DNA of 13,027 nt from CAYLZO01 sp964387775 (GCA_964387775.1 CAYLZO010000153.1:1-13027), one strand, 5' to 3'; shown: positions 1 through 6,473, counted from the stretch's first letter. The notes: generated by a model from the sequence alone, not told the origin. Program-made: numbers and translations.

Positions 1-182
1 AGGAGGTGCTGCGGGAGAATCTGGCCCTGAGCCTGGAGATCGAGAACGCCATCCGCCGCGAGACGGGCCTGCCCGAGCTGGACCTCACGCCCGCCTTTGA
101 CTTTGACGAGGCGGAAGAGGTCGAGGAGGACGCAGCGGAGGAGGAAGAAGTGGAGGAGGAAGAAGTGGAAGAAACCGCCTAA
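1..182 (+). CDS. recA: C-terminal end of probable RecA recombinase (partial)
   Basis: The reading frame enters from the left edge (first full codon at 3) and stops with TAA at 180-182, giving about 59 residues. The first part reads like the last helix of RecA: L-R-E-N, then E-I-E, then A-I-R-R, ending in GLP. It is followed by a very acidic tail made almost only of Glu, Asp, Val and Ala. RecA proteins of many bacteria end in an acidic tail that tunes DNA binding, so both parts fit. The tail contains a perfect two-copy 15-bp tandem repeat (138-167). No catalytic domain is visible in the window, so the call rests on this short stretch. Another protein with a Glu-rich tail is possible. A strong hairpin follows at 207-239. 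Confidence 0.55.
   Translation, partial: EVLRENLALSLEIENAIRRETGLPELDLTPAFDFDEAEEVEEDAAEEEEVEEEEVEETA
138..167 (+). repeat. Two-copy 15-bp tandem repeat encoding EEEEV
   Basis: The unit gaggaggaagaagtg occurs twice without mismatch (138-152 and 153-167), in frame, and encodes EEEEV twice in the acidic tail of the upstream gene. It is probably a slippage product that lengthens the tail in whole pentapeptide steps. Confidence 0.8.
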
Positions 183-206
183 AAGGCCCACAATCGAGCA
201 CAGTTG

Positions 207-246
207 AGACACGTCCGAGGTCTTGCCTCGGGCGTGTCTTTGTGTT
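207..246 (+). terminator. Strong hairpin, likely terminator of the upstream gene
   Basis: agacacgtccgagg (207-220) pairs with cctcgggcgtgtct (226-239) over 14 bp, including one G-U pair, around a 5-nt loop (221-225). A short T-rich run follows (ttgtgtt) rather than a clean U-tract. Its place just after the TAA at 182 and before the next gene fits a transcription terminator. Its right half also overlaps a candidate promoter for the gene at 275. Confidence 0.65.
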
Positions 247-251
247 AGAAT
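223..251 (+). promoter_or_regulatory. Candidate sigma-70-type promoter for the gene at 275
   Basis: TTGCCT (223-228) and TAGAAT (246-251) are 17 bp apart, with TG one base before the -10 (extended -10: TGTTAGAAT). A start near 258 would leave a leader of about 17 nt carrying the ribosome site GGGAGGTGA (263-271). The -35 box begins in the loop of the hairpin at 207-239, so the terminator and promoter overlap. Confidence 0.5.
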
Positions 252-274
252 GGACCCATCCAGGGAGGTGAGCC

Positions 275-934
275 ATGAGCGAGAATCGCGACGAGAGATC
301 GGGTCTGGCAAGTTTGTGGCAGGGTCCTACGCGCCTGTACGTCGTTGTCGCGGCGGTGCTGGTGGTCATCATCATCGTCGCTGCTGTGCTGCTCCTCACC
401 GGGGTATTCTCGGACCAAGACAGCGACGAGCAGCCCACGGCAACCGTGCAGGAAGGAACGGCGACCACCGTACCCACCTTCACGCCTGGCCCCACCCGCC
501 CCCCGACCGATACGCCGCCGCCAGCGGCAACCGCGACGATGCCGCCCCCGATCATGGCCGACACCGACGACCCTCAATTTGAGCTTCAGAGTGCCGGCGG
601 CCGGCCGAGCACCGAGTGGACCGGCTTCTTTGGGCAGGTGCTGGACGCCGACGGCGAGCCACTGGAAGATGTGCCCTTAATCCTCTGGTACCCGGACCCC
701 GACGGGATTCCTGTCGAGTTGCTGGACGCGCCTGACTCGCCCATTGTTTGGACTGACGCGGACGGAACCTACGAAATGCGCATCGCCGAGAGGCCCTTTA
801 CCGGCACGTGGACCATCCAGGTGTTGGCCGACGACGGGCTGCCGGCCTCCAAGCTCTTCACCTTCGAGACGTCCGATGATCCCGACGCCGGTTTTCAGCA
901 GATCCAGGTCATCTGGCAGAGGACAGGCGGTTGA
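275..934 (+). CDS. Membrane-anchored protein with Thr/Pro stalk and Ig-like (CarboxypepD_reg-type) domain
   Basis: This 219-residue protein has no family I can name with certainty. A short charged N-terminus is followed by one strong membrane segment (about 21-43, almost all V, I, A and L). A Thr/Pro-rich stalk comes next (about 52-93), then a compact beta-rich domain (about 115-217). That domain opens with G-Q-V-L-D-A-D-G-E-P-L and has a later DADGTYEMRI. These are hallmarks of carboxypeptidase-regulatory or Big-type Ig-like folds, in which a loop after 'G-V-D' leads into 'T-D-A-D-G-Y'. The domain should lie outside the cell on the stalk. The ATG at 275 is preceded by GGAGG at 264-268 and a candidate promoter. 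It is first of four closely spaced genes. A structural or binding role at the surface is inferred. Confidence 0.85.
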   Translation: MSENRDERSGLASLWQGPTRLYVVVAAVLVVIIIVAAVLLLTGVFSDQDSDEQPTATVQEGTATTVPTFTPGPTRPPTDTPPPAATATMPPPIMADTDDPQFELQSAGGRPSTEWTGFFGQVLDADGEPLEDVPLILWYPDPDGIPVELLDAPDSPIVWTDADGTYEMRIAERPFTGTWTIQVLADDGLPASKLFTFETSDDPDAGFQQIQVIWQRTGG

Positions 935-970
935 GGCATCCCTAAACCCCACGCGAAAAAGGCGGTTTTC

Positions 971-2008
971 ATGCGAATCGAACATCATTTTCAATCAGGC
1001 GGGTTTGCAGCGCTGAAACCCGAGTGGAACGATCTGGTCCACCGCAGTTGCTGCGATACCGTCTTTCTCACCTGGGAGTGGCAGTCCACCTGGTGGCAAC
1101 ACTTGGGCGAAGGCGACCTGCTGCTCCTGGGCTTCCGCGCTGAGGACGACGGGCGGCTGGTGGGCCTCGCGCCCCTCATTCACACCGAGGACGAAGAAGG
1201 CAAAGCCGTGCTCTACATGGTTGGCTGTCGCGACGTGTCGGACTATCTGGATCTCATCGTCGAAGAGGGGCAGGAGGACGCCGTCTATGGGGCGCTGCTC
1301 GACTACCTGGAAGAAGACGCGCCGGAGTGGGACCTGCTCGACCTGTGCAACATCCCCCAGGACTCGCAGACCTTTGCGCGGCTGCGCGAGCTGGCCGAGG
1401 ACCGGGGCTACCAGACCCTGGTCGAGATCGAGGACGTCTGCCCCATCATCTTTCTGCCCGAGACGTGGGACGAGTATTTGATGTCCCTCGACAAGAAGCA
1501 ACGCCACGAGATCCGGCGGAAACTGCGCCGGGCCGAGGGCGGCGCCGACACCCGCTTCATCATCGTCGGGCCGGATCACGACCTGCGGGCCGAGATGGAG
1601 ACCTTTGTCGAGCTCCATCAAAAGAGCGCGCCGGAAAAAGACGAGTTCATGGACCCCCAGATGCAAGAGTTTTTCTACGACGTCGCCCAGGTCTTGCAGG
1701 ACGCCGGCTGGTTACAACTAACTTTCATCGAGATGGATGGGATCAAAGCCGCGTCCTTGCTGAACTTTGACTATGGCGACGCCATCCTCGTCTACAACTC
1801 GGGCTACGATCCCCGGCAGTTCTATCACCTGAGCCCCGGCATCGTCGTCACCTCGCGCTGTATCGAGCACGCCATCGAGCTGGGCCGAGAAAAGTTCGAC
1901 TTTTTGCGAGGCGGCGAGGAGTACAAGTACCGCTTTGGGGCGGAGGACACCGAGGTCCGGCGCCTGCTGATCGGCCAGCCGGGCGTGGACATGGAAGTGG
2001 CCTGTTAG
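971..2008 (+). CDS. GNAT-fold acyltransferase of the BioF2-like / CelD (BcsL) family
   Basis: This 345-residue protein has the signatures of the BioF2-like acetyltransferase family (Acetyltransf_6), whose members transfer acyl or aminoacyl groups in cell-envelope and polysaccharide pathways. Near the N-terminus is the aromatic block FLTWEWQSTWWQHLG (32-46). The middle has a basic helix with KKQRHEIRRKLRR (175-187). The C-terminal core has FYHLSPGIVVTSRC (284-297) and the typical FDFLRGGEEYKYRFG (309-323). There is no signal peptide or membrane segment, so it should be cytoplasmic. The gap to the preceding gene is 36 bp without a clear terminator, and the ribosome site before ATG 971 is weak. 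Its neighbours, a zinc-ribbon membrane protein and a glycosyltransferase, suggest a role in modifying a glycan, lipid or thiol, but the substrate cannot be read from sequence. Confidence 0.85.
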   Translation: MRIEHHFQSGGFAALKPEWNDLVHRSCCDTVFLTWEWQSTWWQHLGEGDLLLLGFRAEDDGRLVGLAPLIHTEDEEGKAVLYMVGCRDVSDYLDLIVEEGQEDAVYGALLDYLEEDAPEWDLLDLCNIPQDSQTFARLRELAEDRGYQTLVEIEDVCPIIFLPETWDEYLMSLDKKQRHEIRRKLRRAEGGADTRFIIVGPDHDLRAEMETFVELHQKSAPEKDEFMDPQMQEFFYDVAQVLQDAGWLQLTFIEMDGIKAASLLNFDYGDAILVYNSGYDPRQFYHLSPGIVVTSRCIEHAIELGREKFDFLRGGEEYKYRFGAEDTEVRRLLIGQPGVDMEVAC

Positions 2009-2032
2009 CCGGGGACTAGGGAGGTAAGAAAA

Positions 2033-2452
2033 ATGGCCCAAACCGTTCAATGTGACAACTGCGGCGCCGTCCTCCTGGAAGAGGACCTGTTCTGCGGCGA
2101 GTGTGGCGCTCCGCGACCGACGACCATCGAAGAGGCGACGCCGCCCACGGTGGCGGCCCGGCCGGCTGTCGCCCGCCCGCCGTCGCCCGCTCCACCCGGG
2201 GGCCAGCCCCGGCCCCAAACCGAGACGCGCTGGCGCGCCGCCTTTATCACGCTGGTGACGCTGGGAGCCATCGCCTGCGTCGTCGGGCTGGCTGCCTTTC
2301 TGCTCTTCGGGTCGATACCCGGCGAGACGACCACACCGAAGGAGGACTGGCTCTTTGCCACCGCTTGCTGCCTGCTGCCCATCGGCGGGACCGGGGCCAT
2401 CCTGGCCCTCCTGGGCGGCGTGATCTGGTACGTGCAGTTGAGGGAGTCCTAG
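2033..2452 (+). CDS. Small zinc-ribbon membrane protein
   Basis: This 139-residue protein starts with a zinc ribbon, CDNC (Cys7, Cys10) and CGEC (Cys21, Cys24), of the kind often placed at the cytoplasmic N-terminus of small membrane proteins. A Pro/Ala-rich linker follows (about 38-63) and then two hydrophobic segments (about 68-93 and 106-134), so both ends are probably in the cytoplasm. The start at 2033 is supported by GGGAGGTAA at 2019-2027. It lies 24 bp after the acyltransferase gene and 6 bp before the glycosyltransferase gene, so it is probably co-transcribed with both. No enzymatic motif is seen; a scaffold or regulatory role is a guess. Confidence 0.85.
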   Translation: MAQTVQCDNCGAVLLEEDLFCGECGAPRPTTIEEATPPTVAARPAVARPPSPAPPGGQPRPQTETRWRAAFITLVTLGAIACVVGLAAFLLFGSIPGETTTPKEDWLFATACCLLPIGGTGAILALLGGVIWYVQLRES

Positions 2453-2458
2453 AAGCGC

Positions 2459-3760
2459 ATGATCCGCCGCGTCGCCATGCTCAGCGTGCACACCTGCCCC
2501 CTGGCCACTCTGGGTGGCAAGGAAACCGGGGGCATGAACGTCTACGTCCGCGACCTGAGCCGCGAGCTGGGCCGCCGGGGCATCGCCGTGGACGTGTTCA
2601 CCCGGTCGCAGAACCCCGACATCCCGCGCATCAGCACCGCCTTGGGGCCAAACGGGCGGGTCATCCACGTGCCGGCCGGGCCGCAGCGACCCTACGACAA
2701 GTACAAGATCGCCGATCACCTGCCCGAGTTCGTGGACGACGTCCTCGATTTCGCCCGGCGAGAGGGCCTTCACTACGACGTCCTGCACAGCCACTACTGG
2801 CTCTCGGGTCTGGCTGCCCGAAAGCTGCGGCAGGCGTGGGGGACGCCCATCGTCCAGATGTTCCACACCCTGGGCCAGATGAAGAATATGATTGCCGCCG
2901 GCCCCCAGGAGTACGAGCCGGAGCAGCGCATCGACGCCGAGGCCGAGATCATGGGCTTTGCCGACCGCCTCGTGGCCGCCACCCCCCTGGAGCGGGCGCA
3001 GATGGTCTGGCTTTATGGCGCCGACCCGCAAAAGATCGCCGTCGTGCCGCCGGGCGTCGACCTGGAGCTCTTCCGGCCCGCCCCCCAGCGAGAGGCGCGG
3101 GAGGTCCTGGGGCTGCCCCAGGAGCGCTGCGTTATCCTCTTTGTGGGGCGCATCGAGCCGCTGAAGGGCATTGACACCCTCCTGCGGGCCATCGCCCTCA
3201 TCGCGCCCGACATGCCCTGCTGGCAAGAGGCGCTTTCAGTCAGCATCATCGGCGGGGCGCCGGGCGCCGGCATCGCGACCGAAGGGAGGGTCAACGCCGA
3301 GCTGGCCCGCCTGGAGGAGCTGCGCGCCGAGCTGGGCATCGAGGAACTGGTCACCTTTCTCGGGGCCAAGGACCAGGACAGGCTGGTGTACTACTACTCG
3401 GCCGCCGAACTCGTCGTCGTGCCTTCCCACTACGAATCCTTCGGCATGGTCGCCCTGGAGGCCATGGCCTGCGGCACGCCCGTCGTCGCCTCCAAGGTGG
3501 GTGGGCTGGCCTACAACGTCCAGGACGGTCAGACGGGATTCCTGGTGCCCAACGGGGATGCCGAGGCCCTGGCCGCCAAGATCCAGCGTCTCCTCACCGA
3601 CCAGGAACTCAACGACAAGCTGGGCCGTCAGGCAGCCGCCTGGGCCGGGCGCTACGGCTGGCCTGTAGTTGCCGATCAGATCCTAGACGTCTTTGACGAG
3701 ATCCAGCCCCTTTCCGTCACGGCCGCTCAGGCGCCTGCTGCCCAGGCGTGCTGTGGCTAG
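2459..3760 (+). CDS. GT4 glycosyltransferase, MshA-like (D-inositol-3-phosphate glycosyltransferase family)
   Basis: This 433-residue, two-Rossmann-domain retaining glycosyltransferase closely resembles actinobacterial MshA, which joins GlcNAc from UDP-GlcNAc to inositol-3-phosphate in the first step of mycothiol synthesis. Shared marks are VHTCPL (10-15), the glycine loop GGMNVYV (24-30), HSHYWLSG (110-117) and FHTLGQMKN (135-143). Also present are GRIEPLKG (230-237; Arg231 and Lys236 contact the nucleotide phosphates) and the GT4 E-x7-E motif ESFGMVALE (326-334). There is no signal peptide, so it is cytoplasmic. Its start lies 6 bp after the previous stop, with AGGGAG 12 bp upstream. Sucrose-phosphate-synthase-like enzymes belong to the same clan, so the acceptor is not proven. 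The Ala/Gln-rich end with a terminal CCG is not part of the usual fold. Confidence 0.9.
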   Translation: MIRRVAMLSVHTCPLATLGGKETGGMNVYVRDLSRELGRRGIAVDVFTRSQNPDIPRISTALGPNGRVIHVPAGPQRPYDKYKIADHLPEFVDDVLDFARREGLHYDVLHSHYWLSGLAARKLRQAWGTPIVQMFHTLGQMKNMIAAGPQEYEPEQRIDAEAEIMGFADRLVAATPLERAQMVWLYGADPQKIAVVPPGVDLELFRPAPQREAREVLGLPQERCVILFVGRIEPLKGIDTLLRAIALIAPDMPCWQEALSVSIIGGAPGAGIATEGRVNAELARLEELRAELGIEELVTFLGAKDQDRLVYYYSAAELVVVPSHYESFGMVALEAMACGTPVVASKVGGLAYNVQDGQTGFLVPNGDAEALAAKIQRLLTDQELNDKLGRQAAAWAGRYGWPVVADQILDVFDEIQPLSVTAAQAPAAQACCG

Positions 3761-3771
3761 AATCGAATTTG

Positions 3772-3814
3772 CAGTGTACAATGCACAATGTGCCGATCCA
3801 CATTGTGCATTGTG
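3772..3814 (+). repeat. Hairpin of 7-bp units (long inverted repeat)
   Basis: acaatgcacaatgtg (3778-3792) and cacattgtgcattgt (3799-3813) form a perfect 15-bp stem with a 6-nt loop (3793-3798). A few more pairs are possible outward through G-U pairing. Each arm is built of 7-bp steps, for example CATTGTG twice at 3801-3814. It lies between the glycosyltransferase stop and the next gene and has no T-run after it, so termination is possible but weak. TACAAT at 3777-3782 could be a -10 box. It resembles in design the hairpin at 6437-6471. Confidence 0.75.
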
Positions 3815-3842
3815 CGTGTGCGGCTAAAGGAGAGAAACGCCG

Positions 3843-5135
3843 ATGAACAACGTGAAAATGAGTTTAATCCTCTTCCTGATCCTGGCCTTGCTGGCGGCTG
3901 CCTGCGCGCCGACGACGCCCTCGCCGACGCCCCCGCCCACCGCCACGCTGGAGCCGACGGTCGCGCCGACGCTGCGGCCGACCTTCACGCCGACGACGCT
4001 GGTCCGGGTCACCTCGACGGAAGCGACGGAAGTGCGGGACACGTCCACGCCCACGGGCGAGCCGGCCGAGGCCGAGGCGTTGCCCGGTGCGAGCGACACC
4101 CCCGAGGCCACCGCCACGCCGCTGCCGCCGACGCCCACGGCGCCCGAGTTCACGCCCACGCCGGCCGCCACCCGGGCCGCCGGGCCGCCGCCCGCCCTGA
4201 GCGGCACCCTCTTTTTCCCGGTCTTTGACACCGCGGCCCAGACGTATCACATCTACAAGCTGGACCTGGAGAGCGGCGAGATAGATGTCTTTATCGAGGA
4301 GGCCAGCCAGCCGGCGGTCACGCCCAATGGCGAACGCATCGCCTGGCGCTCGTGGCAGGCGGAGCAGCGGGGCTTGTTGTCACGCCCCCTGGACGGCACC
4401 GACGTCTGGCCTATGGTCACCTTTCACGAGGCCGCCCGGCCCGACTGGGCCCCTGATGGCGAGCGCTTTGTCTTTCCGGGGCAGTTGGAGCCGGACCGCC
4501 AGAGCCGGCTGTACCTCTTTACCGGCATCGGCGAGGAGCCCTTTATCGAGATCCAGCGCCATGGCTCGCCCATCATCGGCCGCGTGCCCGCCTTCCTGCC
4601 CGAGGGCGACGACGCCCGCATCGTCTACCAGGGCTGCGTCGAGGACGACTGCGGCCTGATGTTCATCGGCTCCGACGGCACGAATCCCAAGTTCCTCCAG
4701 CGCACCTTCCCCGACGACACCGCGCCGGCGGTCTCCCCGGACGGCTCGCAAATCGCCTACATGTCGCGGAGCAGCGGCTACTGGCAGGTCAAGGTGGTCA
4801 ACACCGACGGCAGTGGCCAGCGCCCCCTGACCGACGACTGGTACTGGAATGGCCTGCCGGCCTGGTCGTCCGCGCCGCCGGGGGGCGGCACAGGTGGCGC
4901 CCACATCGTCTTTGTCTCGACCCGTGACGACAACTGGCCGGACCAGTTCGAGCTGGTGGACAACGCCGAGTCGCAATTTCGCTTGTGGGTCATGGATGCC
5001 GATGGCGGCAACCAGCGCCCGCTACACGACTTCACCTTCAAACTGGATGGGGTGCCTGAAGGCGTGCCCGCCTACCAGGCTGGGGGCTGGATCGAGGAGC
5101 GACTGGTCTGGATCTCGGGTCAGGTTGCCCCGTAA
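3843..5135 (+). CDS. Lipoprotein with Thr/Pro stalk and TolB-like (PD40) beta-propeller
   Basis: This 430-residue protein starts with a lipoprotein signal peptide: a hydrophobic core at 7-20 and lipobox LAAAC, with the lipidated Cys at 21. A long Thr/Pro-rich stalk covers about 22-118. The rest is a beta-propeller with repeated PD40/WD40-like blades, recognised by the P-x-G phrases VTPNGERIAW (159-168), WAPDGERFVF (202-211) and VSPDGSQIAYMS (297-308). VKVVNTDGSGQRPLT (316-330) and LWVMDADGGNQRPL (381-394) show the related N-T-D-G-S-x-x-x-x-L-T strand end. Such TolB-like proteins bind partners or ligands outside the membrane; no catalytic residues are apparent. AAAGGAGAG at 3826-3834, 8 bp before ATG 3843, fixes the start. 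It is convergent with the gene at 5436. Confidence 0.88.
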   Translation: MNNVKMSLILFLILALLAAACAPTTPSPTPPPTATLEPTVAPTLRPTFTPTTLVRVTSTEATEVRDTSTPTGEPAEAEALPGASDTPEATATPLPPTPTAPEFTPTPAATRAAGPPPALSGTLFFPVFDTAAQTYHIYKLDLESGEIDVFIEEASQPAVTPNGERIAWRSWQAEQRGLLSRPLDGTDVWPMVTFHEAARPDWAPDGERFVFPGQLEPDRQSRLYLFTGIGEEPFIEIQRHGSPIIGRVPAFLPEGDDARIVYQGCVEDDCGLMFIGSDGTNPKFLQRTFPDDTAPAVSPDGSQIAYMSRSSGYWQVKVVNTDGSGQRPLTDDWYWNGLPAWSSAPPGGGTGGAHIVFVSTRDDNWPDQFELVDNAESQFRLWVMDADGGNQRPLHDFTFKLDGVPEGVPAYQAGGWIEERLVWISGQVAP

Positions 5136-5185
5136 CCCAGTGCACCGCCGCGGAAATCCTTCGTCACATAGAGCGTGTCAACCCG

Positions 5186-5219
5186 GTCACTGCGAGTGAC
5201 GCACGGCGGGCAATCGCCG
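5186..5219. repeat. REP-like pair of short stem-loops
   Basis: GTCACT-gcg-AGTGAC (5186-5200) is a perfect 6-bp stem with a 3-nt loop. CGGCG-ggcaat-CGCCG (5204-5219) is a 5-bp stem. The phrase GTCACTGCGAGTGACG followed by GGCAATC resembles a dispersed extragenic repeat type seen in many bacteria (GTCATTGCGAGG, then GAAGCAATC). It lies between convergent genes, where it could also stop transcription. The repeat seems to continue after the inserted element, as CGGAATGACG at 5407-5416. Confidence 0.45.
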
Positions 5220-5225
5220 CTTACT
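5218..5225 (+). repeat. Left 8-bp target site duplication
   Basis: CGCTTACT directly abuts the left terminal inverted repeat (from 5226) and is identical to 5398-5405, which directly abuts the right terminal repeat. This is the mark left when a transposase inserts DNA at a staggered 8-bp cut. Confidence 0.75.
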
Positions 5226-5397
5226 TTCACTACCGGACACTTTTTCTGCCATGTGCTTCAGAATCACGGATTTACAGAAAAACGCGGATTGGACTCGTTG
5301 AATTGGGGCACAAAACTCGTCTGCTTTGAAAAATCCGCGCATTTCTGTCGATCCGCGGCTATTCCTCCCGGCAACTATAAAAGTGTCCGGTAGCAAA
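5226..5397. mobile_element. 172-bp MITE-like non-autonomous element
   Basis: The ends are terminal inverted repeats of 19 bp: ttcactaccggacactttt (5226-5244) and the reverse complement of 5379-5397. They match at 17 of 19 positions, with the inner 15 perfect. Exact 8-bp direct repeats CGCTTACT flank both ends. Inside are imperfect subterminal inverted repeats of 24 nt (5267-5290 and 5332-5355) that match at 20 of 24 positions, so the whole element can fold into one long hairpin. It is clearly richer in A+T than the flanking genes. It encodes no transposase and no convincing protein, so it would need one supplied in trans. Several IS families make 8-bp duplications, including ISL3, IS66, ISAs1 and IS1595. 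I cannot assign this one. Confidence 0.7.
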
Positions 5398-5405
5398 CGC
5401 TTACT
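5398..5405 (+). repeat. Right 8-bp target site duplication
   Basis: CGCTTACT here is the exact partner of the copy at 5218-5225. Removing one copy and the element would rejoin ggcaatcgc with CGCTTACTacggaatgacg. Confidence 0.75.
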
Positions 5406-5435
5406 ACGGAATGACGCGCTCTGCAAGCAATGATG

Positions 5436-6419
5436 CTAATAACGAGTGGCGATGGCCCGCCGCACAGCCTTTAGATGAGCCGGAGGCACCGTCGTCGGAA
5501 TGACACAGGACGGGGCGAGGATCAGGCCCCGTCCTTCTGCTTGGTCCAGCGCCTCGTGGACCTGGGCCTCGATGGCGTCCTCGGGATCCCGGCCCAGCAG
5601 GTCGCGGTCCAGGCCGGTGAGAAAGGCCCGGTCGGTGCGTTCGCGCGCCTCGGCCAGGCTGGGTGCGGTCTCGCGATCGTGCCAGCTCACAGCGTGGATG
5701 GGATAGCCGTTGGCCAGGTCGAAAAAGACGTCCCGGCCGTGCAGATGCAGCACGGTGATGGCCGAATCGTCGGCGACCGGCTCCAGGACCTCCACGTCGT
5801 AGCGGGCGCCGAACTCGTCGTACTCTTTGGGCGTCAGCCAGCGGTGGGTGGCCAGTTGGGTGGCGAAAAAGAGGCCATCCGCCCCGGCATCCAGCGCGGC
5901 CCGGATAAAGCGAGACGTCGTCTCCCGGATGGTCTCCAGGCCGGCGTGGAGCTGGGCCGGATGCTTGCGCAGGTGGGCGACGACCGGCTCGCCGGCCAAT
6001 TTGTAGGCCAGCGTCAGCGGGCTGAACACCGTCATCAGGAAGGGGATTTCGCCGCCCAGGCGCTCGGCCACGAGGCGGATCGCGCCCAACTCGCGGCTCA
6101 GCGCTTGGGCCGTCGGCTCCAGCACGGGCAGTTGCTCCCAGTCACTGGCCTCCACGATGGCCGGGGTGTCGAGAAAGGGCGGGTCGTGGTCGGTGGCGGG
6201 ATAGACGATATGTCCCCGGGCCCAATCCTCCACGGCGTAGAGGCCACAGGGCGTCAGCTTGACCAGGTCCAGGTCGTATTTTTCGGCCAGGGCCAACGTG
6301 GCCTCGGCCAGGCTCTGGGCCGTGCGATCCTGGCGATGATAGTGCCGCCACAGGCTCAGGGGCACACGATCCACCGGTTCGCGGCGGAGGGCGGCTTGGA
6401 CTCGTTCGCTTTTCTGCAT
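5436..6419 (-). CDS. Uroporphyrinogen decarboxylase-like (URO-D superfamily) protein
   Basis: This 327-residue soluble protein has the URO-D TIM-barrel pattern. It opens with the usual K-S-E-R-V-x-x-A-L-x-R-E-P-V-D-R-V-P (3-20) and continues through SPLTLAYKLAG (133-143) and DAGADGLFFATQ (177-188). Near the end are TVLHLHGRD (222-230) and ILAPSCVIPTTVPP (300-313). It lacks the RQAGRY substrate motif of true HemE, so haem synthesis is unlikely. It is closer to the MtaA/CmuA-type methyltransferase branch, which holds zinc with H-x-C plus a late Cys. Here the matching residues look like His225, His227 and Cys305. A ribosome site AAGGGTG (complement of 6424-6430) precedes ATG 6419. It lies downstream of the metallopeptidase gene on the same strand, 54 bp apart. 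Substrate unknown. Confidence 0.85.
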   Translation of the reverse strand: MQKSERVQAALRREPVDRVPLSLWRHYHRQDRTAQSLAEATLALAEKYDLDLVKLTPCGLYAVEDWARGHIVYPATDHDPPFLDTPAIVEASDWEQLPVLEPTAQALSRELGAIRLVAERLGGEIPFLMTVFSPLTLAYKLAGEPVVAHLRKHPAQLHAGLETIRETTSRFIRAALDAGADGLFFATQLATHRWLTPKEYDEFGARYDVEVLEPVADDSAITVLHLHGRDVFFDLANGYPIHAVSWHDRETAPSLAEARERTDRAFLTGLDRDLLGRDPEDAIEAQVHEALDQAEGRGLILAPSCVIPTTVPPAHLKAVRRAIATRY

Positions 6420-6436
6420 GATTCACCCTTTTGATT

Positions 6437-6471
6437 CGTATTGCGTATTCTTCTACGAAATACGCAGTACG
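6437..6471. repeat. Hairpin of 7-bp units between co-directional genes
   Basis: cgtattgcgtatt (6437-6449) pairs with aatacgcagtacg (6459-6471) over 13 bp with one T-G pair. The loop is 9 nt. Weaker pairing continues outward to about 6432 and 6476, so the metallopeptidase stop codon (6474-6476) lies in the outer stem. The arms are again two 7-bp steps (CGTATTG, CGTATTC). On the minus strand no U-run follows, so it may be a processing or attenuating hairpin, or an interspersed repeat, rather than a classical terminator. Confidence 0.65.
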
Positions 6472-6473
6472 GA

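Noticed and set aside
1718..3226. Long open frame on the minus strand (about 500 codons) opposite the acyltransferase, zinc-ribbon and glycosyltransferase genes
   Set aside because: It lies across three well-supported genes, has no recognisable domain and is rich in Gly, His, Arg and Gln, as expected from the antisense frame of high-GC coding DNA.
971..3760. A complete mycothiol pathway
   Set aside because: Only an MshA-like enzyme is present. The acyltransferase is of another GNAT-fold type, and the deacetylase and ligase are absent from the window.
3900..4200. Repeated acgcccacg-type DNA in the lipoprotein stalk, at first sight like a repeat array
   Set aside because: It follows from Thr/Pro codons in a low-complexity linker. 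Unit length and spacing vary, with no conserved repeat and spacer pattern of a CRISPR array.
5175..5426. Small open frames on both strands within the convergent gap (72 and 79 codons)
   Set aside because: Both run straight through the inverted repeats of the MITE-like element, lack ribosome sites and look like no protein family.
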